Shown: positions 33,662 through 42,870 of the stretch, one piece after another
Numbering within the stretch: position 1 is the stretch's first letter
How the letters are laid out: each line of letters opens with the position of its first letter
Assembly (NCBI GenBank): GCA_911728435.2
Contig: OU452206.1
Location: 12,430,297 to 12,494,296, forward strand
Reading direction: 5' to 3'
DNA from: Apoderus coryli
Taxonomy: Eukaryota; Arthropoda; Insecta; Coleoptera; Attelabidae
DNA: 64,000 nt
Program-made: the position numbers and the translations under genes
The notes under the pieces: generated by a model
What the model was told of the DNA's origin: nothing
Database searches by the model: none
What the model saw: only the letters and a program-made list of their open reading frames with translations

Positions 33662-33767
33662 AAACTGGTCCTTAGTACACAGCATTAATAAAATTGATAT
33701 GGAAATACAGTTTACTAACGAAAAGTTTTCCAAAATGTTATTAATGCTGTGTACTAAGGACCAGTTT
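33662..33767. repeat. Perfect 30-bp inverted repeat with 46-base spacer
   Basis: Bases 33662-33691 (starting AAACTGGTCCTTAGTACACA) and 33738-33767 are exact reverse complements. Arms of this length without mismatch in such decayed DNA point to a recent origin, or to constraint. The ORF at 33645-33926 runs through the hairpin and is probably chance. Confidence 0.95.
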
Positions 33768-35788
33768 GTATATTATAATATAAGGAAAAGTTACACAATG
33801 AAATGTTTAGGAGAACCAATACTGAATCTAATCCTCACACAAAAATTGGATCCCTATATATGCACGCATATAAAACCGACATGCAATAATAATTTATTTG
33901 GCAGATTTATATTATTTTTTTTCTAAAAGCCATTTCAATCTTGTTAAATTTAAAAGCATATCGCATACACACATAATATATAGGTCGAGCCCCGCTCGCT
34001 CATGCACCGGTTTTGATAAAATTATAAATATATAAACATCTGACATAATATACAAGGTGATTGAAAAGAGTATAAAATTCGTAAAAAAAAAATGATTAGA
34101 GGAAACCATCAAAATTGATAAACAAAAATATTGTCAACTTGCAAAACTATACCATGTCCGCATCAAATAAGATTTTTAGGAATAAAAAGGCGTCTACTCC
34201 ACAACAGTATTGTGCCTTTTGATTCATATTATCTTCGCTTATTTTGTAAAAAAAAAAACAGATTTTTTTTATTCAAAAATCCCAAAAAGTGCCCTTATTT
34301 ATTAAAATTTTGAGAAAATTGTTTTTTTTTTCGCATTTTCTGTCGAGATTTAAAATTTAGTCAATCTAGCAGCATTATTTGATTATACATAATCTGACTT
34401 GCTGATGCTGAACGATTTTTTTTTAAAACAAGAACGAACTGCGCCCTTGAGGGTTTCAATCGCCCGAAAAATCAGTCAGGAACACCTTCAAAAACATTGT
34501 TCCAGATCTATTAATCATCGTGAACCATCAAATAAAGTAAAAACTATCCCTACCGCTGTATTTCAATCGAATACACAACAGTAAAAACAAAACCCTCGTA
34601 TCATAAAACTGAAATAAAAATAAAACAGATGTTAAATTTTATTGTATTCCAAAACATTATTTATATTTTTATTATCTTAATGCTCAGTTACTTATTGCAT
34701 TTTTTCTGTACATTTCTCAAATTATATTTTTGTTTTTTGCTAACAAGTTCCACACATATTGTAAATGCCGCAATGTCATTTAAGAATGGAGAATATTACT
34801 GAGGAGACAGTGGTAATAAATGTTCGTTTAATGTTAATAATAACTACATTATAAATGTATTATTCACGCGTATATTCATTCCTAAAAAGGTCAAACCTAC
34901 CTCGGAAAAAATTTGGACGGTATTAATTAATTTAAATTTCATAAGAGTTCAAGTTTAAATTCGTATCTGATTTTTTAAAGTCCCAACATTTGATAAAGAC
35001 AGATTTGACGTTGTGTTTTGGCTACTTATTCCAAAGCTAATTAGGTATAGTATTTCTAATCTTAATTTAAAATGATTCTACGCAAGATACAAAGTAAATA
35101 TTCTGTGCCATGCACGGAAAAAAATTCTAAAAATGACCCCTACTAAATAAGTATTTGGCTTTTATTTGTTTAACTCAAACAAAATTTATTTAACTCAAAT
35201 AAACAGTGTTTGTCCGTAATAAACAAAGTTATTTGATTTTTTTAAATATTTATTTGGCAGAAAGGAATATTCATTTAATTTTAATAATAGATTAAAGTTA
35301 ATTTCTGGATATCTGAACCAAGTCCACCGTTATTTCAATCAAATACTTTAATAATAAAATGAGCCCACGCGCATGCCTGTTGGGGATTCACCGCCATAGC
35401 GCACGCGTTCCCTAAATAATTTAGTTTAGTATTAGTCGAATGTAGATAGTGGTTTTTGTTGTGATACTTATGATTTATACCTGTAACAAAAAATATCAAT
35501 ATAAAGGAATTTTATTTTCAAATCTATCTAGATGGCTATGGATTCAGTGTGAAAATCAAAAAAATTCTACAACTGTCATTATGACAGTGACATTTACCAG
35601 TTCACAACTATTAACAACCATGCAAATGAAGATTATTTAAGTTTATTTATTATTTATAGACAATGAGATAAAGAAACCAACGCAACCATGCTGTTGCTGT
35701 AATAAAACTTTCCCTTGATCAGACATTGAATCTCGACAGACATACACACGCTCTATTTAAACACAGCTCATTTAGATATTATATAAAG
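33768..35788. other. No gene recognised
   Basis: AT-rich. TATACAAGGTGATTGAAAAG near 34048 is one mariner-like end without a partner. At 35158-35206 TTTAACTCAAACAAA and TTTAACTCAAATAAA form a short direct repeat. Frames at 34131, 34399 and 35449 have no domain. Confidence 0.4.
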
Positions 35789-36010
35789 TGTCAACAAGAT
35801 GTATGTGGCGCCATCTAATGTGAGAAGGCAATATGCCCGGTGAAACAAAGTTCACAAACGATGGCCGGACAAGAACTAACAACTCCATTCAATCCTATTC
35901 CCAATTGCCAACACTAGATACGCCCGAAATCCCTATCGGGAGGCTTTATTTACGAATTGCTTGTTACATAATGCTCACACTAGATGTCGCCACATATATC
36001 TTATTGTCAG
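35789..36010. mobile_element. Short MITE (family R5), ~220 bp
   Basis: The left end TGTCAACAAGATGTATGTGG with CGCCATCTAATGTGAG mirrors the right end around 35974-36010 (CTCACACTAGATGTCGCCAC then ATATATCTTATTGTCAG). Each end contains a small AGATGT...ACATCT hairpin. Other copies: 59395-59495 and 59540-59665 (minus), 60572-60700 (plus). The shared inner word is ATGGCCGGACAAGAA. Confidence 0.7.
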
Positions 36011-36239
36011 TAGTCCGTTCTCCAAGCTTTTACAGATCTGGATACTCGATGTAACCCCGTAGTTGTATCTTATGACGAATCTTTTTCGCAAGCGATCTCC
36101 AGTTGTCAACGCAGGCAAAAACCCATTTTCGCTGTCGTAAATTGGGAAAGTGGCTCTCGCTGTATATTCCAGACTGAAACATGGGTCTCGACAAAACAGA
36201 TAACCATCTCTCTAGGGCCGTTAATAAAGTACAAGTAAA

Positions 36240-36320
36240 TGAATAAATCCCGATGCATGCCGGCGTCTGGATGGCTGGCGCGTCTCTTATATACCCCACC
36301 ACATATACATACATTTCGTA
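36240..36320 (-). promoter_or_regulatory. Possible core promoter (TATA-type)
   Basis: On the minus strand, GGGGTATATAAGAGACGCGC gives a TATA box at ~36288-36293 in an otherwise GC-rich 60-base patch, with CCAGACGCCGGCATG about 25-30 bases downstream. No gene is recognisable downstream. It could be an LTR promoter or chance. Confidence 0.25.
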
Positions 36321-36874
36321 CATGTATCTAGGCTAGGGAATTTACAGTATGGATGTGGCACGTACAACCAAGTTGTGTTCTAGCGGAACAAGGACAATAC
36401 CCCGTATTACGTTAAGTGGATTAGAAAATAGGACTATTTGTGCGTTTTCATACAGCTATTCCGGAATATAACATCGTTCGTTTCTGTGGAGATTCTAACG
36501 AATTCCAGAACAACACGGATTTTAAGGATTGGATTTCGGAATCGTACTCAGGAGACTCAGATTTTTGAGTTCAAACAAAACATGTTTAAATAAAGATTTT
36601 TAGTCCTCGCAAAATATATATAATCTACCTTAGCTTAGAAAGCTTAAAAAAGTGTAAGCATAAAATGCAAGGAAAGTAGGCCCGAGCAAGAATTTCCCTT
36701 ATAGCCTCTAATAGTTCATGGATGGCATCGGCTATTTCGTTTATGACGAAATAATCAGGTTTCTCCCAGTCTATCGTAAAGATTATGAAAATTTTGTCTG
36801 TATTTCGCATATTATCTAAATTTTAAGATGTTCCAGTAAACAATTATTCTAACAAACAGTAATTGTTAATACAT

Positions 36875-37015
36875 AAAGGATTTTTAAAATATCGTAGGGC
36901 ATGTATTGTTACGAAAAGTTAAAAGGGTGTCCTATGGACGGCTGCGGTCGGTATTGACTTTACAAAGGGATATCGAGTTGTGGTTTTTTATATAATTTTA
37001 AACTAAAATTAGAAA
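36875..37015 (+). repeat. Interspersed repeat, partner of 56262-56400
   Basis: Shared words with 56262-56400 are AAAATATCGTAGGGCATGTA, ACAAAGGGATATCGAGTTGT and TATATAATTTTAAACTAAAA. An AGGGTGTCCTATGGACGG word near 36926 resembles mariner-like ends. Confidence 0.8.
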
Positions 37016-37305
37016 GACTAAAATTTGTAAATGCCAATATGTCCAAAATACTTGCTCGAAGGACATGATACACAAAGTCTCTCTAGATTCTTATGCAAAA
37101 TTCTATTTCAAATAAGAAAGTCCAGGCCTCTTGCTTTTACTCGAATAGCGACAATATTATTTATTCTCCGAAAATATAAAATTAACTAATTTTGGGCCCT
37201 AACATCCTGTAAGTATATTGGTTATCATACATTTTTAGATATAATTAGATCAGTTTGGATATATCCTAATTATTTTGGACAAACAATTTGTATTTTTTCT
37301 GTATG

Positions 37306-37545
37306 AAATTAGTAATGGGCTAATAATCCTCGAAGCACTTCTAATATGCATGTTTTGGTATGGCCTTAGGAGCTCTTCCAGCAATGCGGTGTTTACCTCC
37401 TTCGTGGCAAAACGCCATACTTTCAAGGGTCTTTTGTTTTTAGAATAGGAACAAGTCCCAGGGAGCCGGTGAATACAGTGGCTTGGGCATGATTACGGTG
37501 TTGTTTTCGACCAAAAAATCAACACGAAATTTCATAATAAATTTC
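37306..37545 (-). pseudogene. Mariner transposase C-terminal relic
   Basis: The minus strand reads RVDFLVENNTVIMPKPLYSP and PWDLFLF, matching FL..NNT.VMPQPPYSPDLAPCDFFLFPKLK, but the D-L of the third catalytic Asp motif is deleted. It continues with RAPKAIPKHAY and KCFED, the C-terminal KAIP..AYQKCFE.W block. One in-frame stop lies between. No ends were found. Confidence 0.65.
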
Positions 37546-38129
37546 GCTCTCACACGTTTCGAGACATCGAAGAGCTTGTACCACCAGCCAAACACACCAA
37601 AACACGTCTAACCTCTCTGTTAAAAACAAAAATGCAAAATGGCTGATAATGTCAACATATTTATGTTGGACACATAACAGAAAACAAGAATCTAAAATCA
37701 AGTGCGTTACACGCGAAATTAGGAAAGTTAAACTATACAACTGACCTTGACATCTTATCAAGCTGTCTTATTGTATACGATAACACCCTGCAATTTAAGG
37801 TGTGAAAATCGTCCCCCACAAACCAAACGAACCCCACAATACCAATTTCTGTCTCTCTATGCCTAGCGGTATTATTATTTTTTTTCAGGTCAATGACTGG
37901 ATAAATATAACACCAAAAAAGTTATTTATATGGGGTAGACTTACTCTGACGATTCTAAAATATTATTTTTATTTAACACTCAAACACTGTAAATCTAGAC
38001 CATAGACCAAACGACAATCACAATTTTAGATGCTAAGAATAGGTACCTAAATTTAACCAATAAAACGATATTTACAATTTGTCATTTAGACTTATTATTT
38101 TGAATTAAGTAGTTAGTTTATCCAAACTT

Positions 38130-38712
38130 AATTTAAAATATATAAATTTCACGATTCTACCGGGGCTATCCGTTCCCATGCCTCTTCACATTAGAAATGG
38201 GCATCAAATGCAGCATTTTTTTGATATATTTCTCCCTCGTATACAGGGTGACATAGAAAAAAGTACAGTGCATAGTGCCACACAATAGAGGACACTAAAA
38301 TAAGAAAAAAAGTTCCCATGAACACGGGTCCGCAAGGCCTTCGGTTAAAAGTTACGGGGTGTTGAGTTTTATTTTTTTTTTTTGGGTTTTTTTGAATATC
38401 TTTAGTCAGAGACGCAAGAAATGGATAAAATGTGGTGTACCACATGCCAAAATATACCGACAGTAATAAAAATAACTACAATGACTGGAAAAAGTTGGGT
38501 TAATGATTAGAGTTTGCAAATAAATATAATATGAATGAAACAAATAATTTTTGGCATCGTGTTATTTTTTCAAATTAATCTGAATATAATCGAATGGACA
38601 TCATATGGTATGGCGAAGACTTGTGTGGAATTTAAACAAGAAAATTTGTGTCCGACAGTAAAACACGGTGGCAGAATATTGTAATCATGATTTGTTCAAT
38701 AGTTTTCTTAGT
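38130..38712 (+). pseudogene. Tc1-like transposase relic, interrupted
   Basis: The frame gives LEFANKYNMNETNNFWHRVI, then FSN for the FSDES block with the first Asp lost, then EYNRMDIIWYGEDLCGI and FVSDSKTRWQNIVIM, aligning to W..VIF(S/T)DESKFN....DG...VWR..G......NL.PTVKHGG..VMVW of Tc1 transposases. Compared with the copies at 57358-57800 and 63440-63745, bases ~38241-38450 are foreign (start ACAGGGTGACATAG), so another element piece lies inside. Confidence 0.6.
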
Positions 38713-39102
38713 AAATATTAATACAGGGTATTCGAAAAAAACGGTATAAAATCAAATTGAAAAAAAGTGTCAAAATTCAAAAATTTTAAATGGCGACCCC
38801 CAATTAATCATGGCCAACTAAACCCAATTAAATTTCAAAGTCCAACTACTGTAATAGAAAATGTAAAATTGTCAACATTTTGAAAACTACAAATTGTTGG
38901 AATAGACTTCCTTTCATCACCTTGCTCTTATTTTTGATGAAAGAAAAATACAAAAATTGAGGGTTGCCATTTAAAAATTTTGTTATTCTCACATTTTTTT
39001 CAAATTGGTGATCCTCTCCATTATACATGTATTGATCAATCTTTTGATTGATAAATAAACAGCTCTTTTTACCCGTATTTTCTATTATTTTTTATTTATT
39101 TT

Positions 39103-39143
39103 GTGTTACCGGTTTCGCAAATTATATTTGCATCTTCAGACAC
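39103..39143 (-). ncRNA. Hammerhead-like motif, best formed in the window
   Basis: The minus strand reads GUGU, CUGAAGA, then the perfect 6-bp stem II GCAAAU/AUUUGC with a 3-base loop, GAA, the self-complementary ACCGGU, A, ACAC. GUGU and ACAC pair as stem I, and the UA before ACAC sits where hammerheads cleave (after UH). The only core deviation is CUGAAGA in place of CUGAUGA. Minimal type-I hammerheads with tiny stem III are known from Penelope-like elements. Activity is not shown. Confidence 0.5.
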
Positions 39144-39531
39144 ATAGACTAGAAGCGAGAGAACATACATGTGTAAATGTCCAACACAAGTGATTGGATT
39201 TTTTCTTTTCTAATAAAATACTTGCAAATATTTACTACTACAATAACGTGATTTGTCAGAGATAAATAGGAAAGCAAAAATTACACAAGAATCTCAAAAA
39301 CATACATATACACAAGAGTTTTCTTATAATTCAAAAAATATCTTCTATAAAGTTAACAATAATAATATTGTTTTGTCGTTAATCAAATCAACCAACTTCC
39401 TTTTATTAAAAATTCAAATCTTAGCTGTACCTAAATAGCCTTAAAAAAAAACAGAAAAAAAAAAGAGAGACAACAATATGTACGGACAAATTGAAATAGT
39501 CCATTTGGATTTATCAACCCTTTAAAAATTA

Positions 39532-41918
39532 AGGTAACAGCACCAGTTATTGACACCTTAAGAACTAAAAATTCAATCAAACTAGGATATTTTCAATATA
39601 AATTTATATTGGACCAAAATGACCAATTTAGAGGAATACTTACTTTATTCTTAATTAAATATTGATTAAATTACTTGAAATAGAACATGTGTCTATTTTA
39701 TTTTAACATTTAGAAAAATCAGGTTTTTGGATCCTAAGATTGACATACAATTTTTGTAAAATTCCATTTATTGACATACCGGTAATTGACATGCAAGCAA
39801 ATAATAAAACATAATTTTCACACAATTTTAATGAGTATCTAGCTAAATATAACATGTTTCGAAATTAAAATTGAATTGTAAAATATAAATAAGAAGTAGG
39901 TAAGTATCTCGAGAATTAGATACCTATTTATGTATAACATGTTTTTAAATTAAACTTCTAAAATATAAAATAATTCTAAATAAAATTGTATTATAAATAG
40001 GAACTTGAATTCTAAAATAAAATAAAAAACACGTATAAATATGAACAGATTTCACATTTCTAAAACGTCTACACATTTTCAAAATTCATATTTAATTCGA
40101 ATACCACTTGTTAATATTTTGGGGGTGGGTAGTTTTCCTATTACAGAATTTTTATTTATTGTGGAAATGTCATTCTCGTCCATCCTAAACTGAGTCTTTT
40201 CCCCATTTACTACTTTCAAACACATAACCTCTAGTTCGTTTTCTTCTTTAAATATATTTTGCACTACACACGCATATCGGTATAAGACAGTTTTGCGTTT
40301 TCCACCAGCAAATTTGATAAGCAAATAATCACCCACATTTATATTCTCGGTGCTCTCTAAATCGCAAAACTCCTTTTCATCTTCCTGGAAAATATCCACA
40401 TCATCAAGGCTATCCCCACTTTCCTGCCATTCTTCTTCTGAACTGTCCGACTCACACACTATTTTGGTTTTCTTTTTTGCAACTTCACTTCTTTTTTTAT
40501 CTCTCATAAGAGCTCTTCTCTGTTTCTCCTCTAATTTCCTGTTTTTTTCGAGTTCCTTTTTTTTCATGATATTTTTGCCAAGCCTCGCTTGTGCCTACCG
40601 ACGGTATTTTTTCTTTGCTTTTTCTTTTCTTAGTTTTAGGTATCACATCTGGCCAAAACAAGGGTCTTTTGAAAGGTGAAGGCACATCTAACGGTAAAGT
40701 GTTCGATGTCCGTTTGTCTTTATCTGGACTTTTAAATTCCTGCTCAATAGGTGTGGATATAAGTGGTACTGACATGGTAGCTGTTGTTGGGGGATTAAGC
40801 GTTGTCAGTATATGGTCGAACTGTTGATTGATTTCTATGCTAGTTTCTTGATATTGTAAACATTCATTTTTATTTTGTGAATGGTTGCTGTTAGAAGTAT
40901 CTTCATTTTCGGCTTCATCATGCATACTAACGTCATTAGTGTCCAAATTGTCTTGTCGAGATTGTTTCCACATTTTATATAATGAAGTGTCTTCAATAGG
41001 GCCTTGCCATTCCTGATCATTTGCATAATTCACTCTAAAACAAGTCAATTTTTCTTCACATATTCTTTCTTCTAATGCTTGTTGGAAAATTGCTGTCGAG
41101 TTTTTCTTCTTCCTTGGTTAGGGTTGGCTGGGGACCCATGCTGCATTCTTTTGAATATTTGCCTTTAGCTTTATATAGTAAGGTTATTCGAGGAACTTTA
41201 AAGTGTCTTGCTGCTGCAGCAATTGATTGTCCTCTTTCAACTGCTTTCAATGCGTCTGCCATTTGATTTGGCGTATAATTTTTTTTTTGGAACCATATCG
41301 ATGTTAGTAACTGGAAATAAAACGGTCCAGTAAACGACACTATAACTTCCTATGATTGACACCCTATGTCAAACACTGGTAAAAATCAAGATTATTCAAT
41401 AAAATTCATACTGCCAACATTGTCGCATAATATAAAATCTTATGGGAGTGTCTGTATTAAAAAGAATGTTCAACCAGTCTTTGACAGGGGTGTCAATAAC
41501 TGGTCAAAGATAAAAAATAATGTTCCTATAATTGACATGCCACTTTTAGGTTACGAAAAGTACTGTAATTAACTATAAACGTTAATACCTAATTGCCTAA
41601 ATTTTTATAATCATGGCAATATTATATACTTGATTACAAAAGCAAGCTAACTTGGAAAAAATATTTTTTAAACATACAGCTTACCTTAATTTTCTCGTTA
41701 TATTTGGGCACTGATTTCACACTGACGCGACACATTAGTTTGCTATACCAAAATGGCGAGCATAGAAGATGCATGAATTTAAACAATGTTGCCAAAAGGA
41801 CCAAATAACAAAATAAGACAGCAAATGTAAATTTTAGTTTACGCTTTTTCTTAATAATATAAAAAAACTGTTGGTGTGTCAATTACTGGATGGGTGTCAA
41901 TAACTGGTGCTGTTACCT
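39532..41918 (-). mobile_element. Pogo-like element, internally deleted, with intact ends
   Basis: 26-bp inverted ends (starting AGGTAACAGCACCAGTTATT, then GACACC) lie at 39532 and 41918, bordered by TA on both sides (39530-39531 and 41919-41920), the TA duplication of pogo/Tc1 elements. The word (A/T)ATTGACA(C/T) recurs inside both ends (about 39548, 39742, 39767, 39783, 41354, 41480-41495, 41530, 41880-41900), probable transposase sites. It carries the helix-turn-helix and C-terminus of the transposase but no DDE catalytic domain. Length 2387 bp. Confidence 0.85.
40079..41340 (-). pseudogene. Pogo-like transposase lacking its catalytic domain
   Basis: First frame (41340-41056): YTPNQMADALKAVERGQSIA, RHFKVPRITLLYKAKGKY, a pipsqueak/CENP-B-like helix-turn-helix, ending soon after TLTKEEEKL. 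The DDE domain expected next is absent. The second frame (41048-40497) opens with NYANDQEWQGPIEDTSLYKM and goes on to PLDVPSPFKRPLFWPDVIP and a lysine-rich KTKKRKSKEK tract. A one-base length change in an A run near 40565 shifts to the third frame (40567-40079), with a coiled charged stretch, an acidic CESDSSEEEWQE patch and a C-terminal domain YACVVQNIFKEENELEVMCL typical of insect pogo-type proteins. So the N- and C-termini are kept while catalysis is lost. It might still bind DNA if expressed, which is untested. Confidence 0.8.
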
Positions 41919-41921
41919 TAT

Positions 41922-42112
41922 GTTGCCAAATACAGCAAACCAGGTTGTATGACCTCTGTTTGCGGATTTAGTAAGTATTTTGTCAGGATCTTTTTTTTCT
42001 TTGTGTTTTATTATCCCTAATGTTTCAAAATTGTTTATTCGGTCCCAACCATCTTCAAAATGTAGAATTTTATAATTCGTGTTTATGTCGACATCAATCA
42101 ATTTGATAGCCT
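41922..42112 (-). pseudogene. PLE endonuclease C-terminal tail (split gene)
   Basis: The minus frame AIKLIDVDINTNYKILHFED, then NNFETLGIIKHKEKKDPDKI matches the tail of PLE proteins, where a glutamate in an L(E/N)..EI.KH..KNPD.ILND context closes the GIY-YIG domain. It reaches the pogo-like right end at 41921. Joined over the insertion, the same frame reads FKGLINPNGLFQFVRTYCC at 39529-39470, so the insertion interrupts one reading frame at a TA. Confidence 0.6.
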
Positions 42113-42412
42113 CTTGTAAAATACCCTGTATTAATATTCATTAAAAAAAATATACATAGGCGCCTAAAATAGGTCTATAACTACTAGGATATCCTAACAA
42201 ATTAAAATATTAAAGCTTCCATATAATAAAAAATTGTAATTATTGCAGTAATCTGCAAACGTCATTTTTGATAAAATTTCAATTATTTCGAAAAAGGCTG
42301 GACATAGGTATAACATATTATACATGAACTATCTTTAGAATTACAAGCAGAATCCAAAAAATATATATAATTTATATATAAGGTCACATTGAAAATAAGG
42401 AAGTTGACACCT

Positions 42413-42433
42413 ACTTCCGGTATAACCGGAAGT
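42413..42433. repeat. 21-bp palindrome with two CCGGAAGT sites
   Basis: ACTTCCGGT, ATA, ACCGGAAGT: both halves contain the GGAA core of ETS-type sites. It lies in the R1 arm. Half or damaged versions occur in the other copies (50366-50390 and ~1840). Confidence 0.8.
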
Positions 42434-42519
42434 ACTAGATACTTGAAAACAATTTATCCGAATTGGCCCCGTCGACCTAAGTACTACAGCAGATTTTCAG
42501 ATTGTTCCAGAGTGTAGTT

Positions 42520-42870
42520 TCTCCATAATCAATCGAAACCCTTCCCGATGGGATACCCGGTATATTGGAGGGTCTCTTGAATTTGCCTCCCCCATAGTGA
42601 GGCTTTGTTGATGCTTTTTAAGCTTAAAGATATTTGAATTTATTTGCGTATCTTTATGTAGGTGTAGGTTTGTAATTGCTTCTTCGTGCATAAAATATTA
42701 TTATTATTATAATAACTGTATAGAGTATAAGTAACTCCAAACAACTCTTTCACTTCGGTGAAGGTCCTTTCTTCCTGACAGGATTGTATATCGATCAGCT
42801 CACAAGTCTGATTTTCTCGAATTCCTCCATAATAGATCGAAACCCTTCCCGGTGGGACACCCGGTGTTAG
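42520..42870. repeat. Duplicated R1 terminus
   Basis: TCGAAACCCTTCCCGATGGG ATACCCGG (42533-42560) recurs at ~42836-42866 as TCGAAACCCTTCCCGGTGGG ACACCCGG, both preceded by CTCCATAAT. The 270-bp direct spacing suggests a second, truncated R1 end or a tandem duplication of the terminus. Confidence 0.7.

Larger units (their letters stand above)
39096..42112 (-). mobile_element. Penelope-like element, 5'-truncated, split by a pogo-like element
   Basis: The GIY-YIG C-terminal frame (42112 to 41922, minus) carries on without a frame change on the far side of the pogo-like element (39529 to ~39430), and a PLE-type hammerhead motif with its flanks lies at 39103-39143. R1 sequence borders both sides. 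The reverse transcriptase and GIY-YIG core are missing, so only the C-terminal tail and 3' part were inserted. Confidence 0.7.
38712..42560. mobile_element. R1 foldback locus, split by a PLE and a pogo-like element
   Basis: A short plus-oriented R1 piece (38712-38800: GGGTATTCGAAAAAAACGGT, AAATGGCGACCCCC) meets a minus-oriented R1 arm that starts at 38805 (CATGGCCAACTAAACC), runs to ~39095, and resumes at ~42113 (AAAATACCCTGTATTAATAT) through GGCGCCTAAAATAGGTC, TTAAAGCTTCCATATAATAA and a CCGGAAGT palindrome. It ends at 42560 with GGGATACCCGG followed by TA. The gap is filled by a PLE. Confidence 0.7.

Noticed and set aside
40350..40827. Plus-strand frames at 40350-40679 and 40591-40827
   Set aside because: They are reverse-strand shadows of the pogo-like C-terminal frames.
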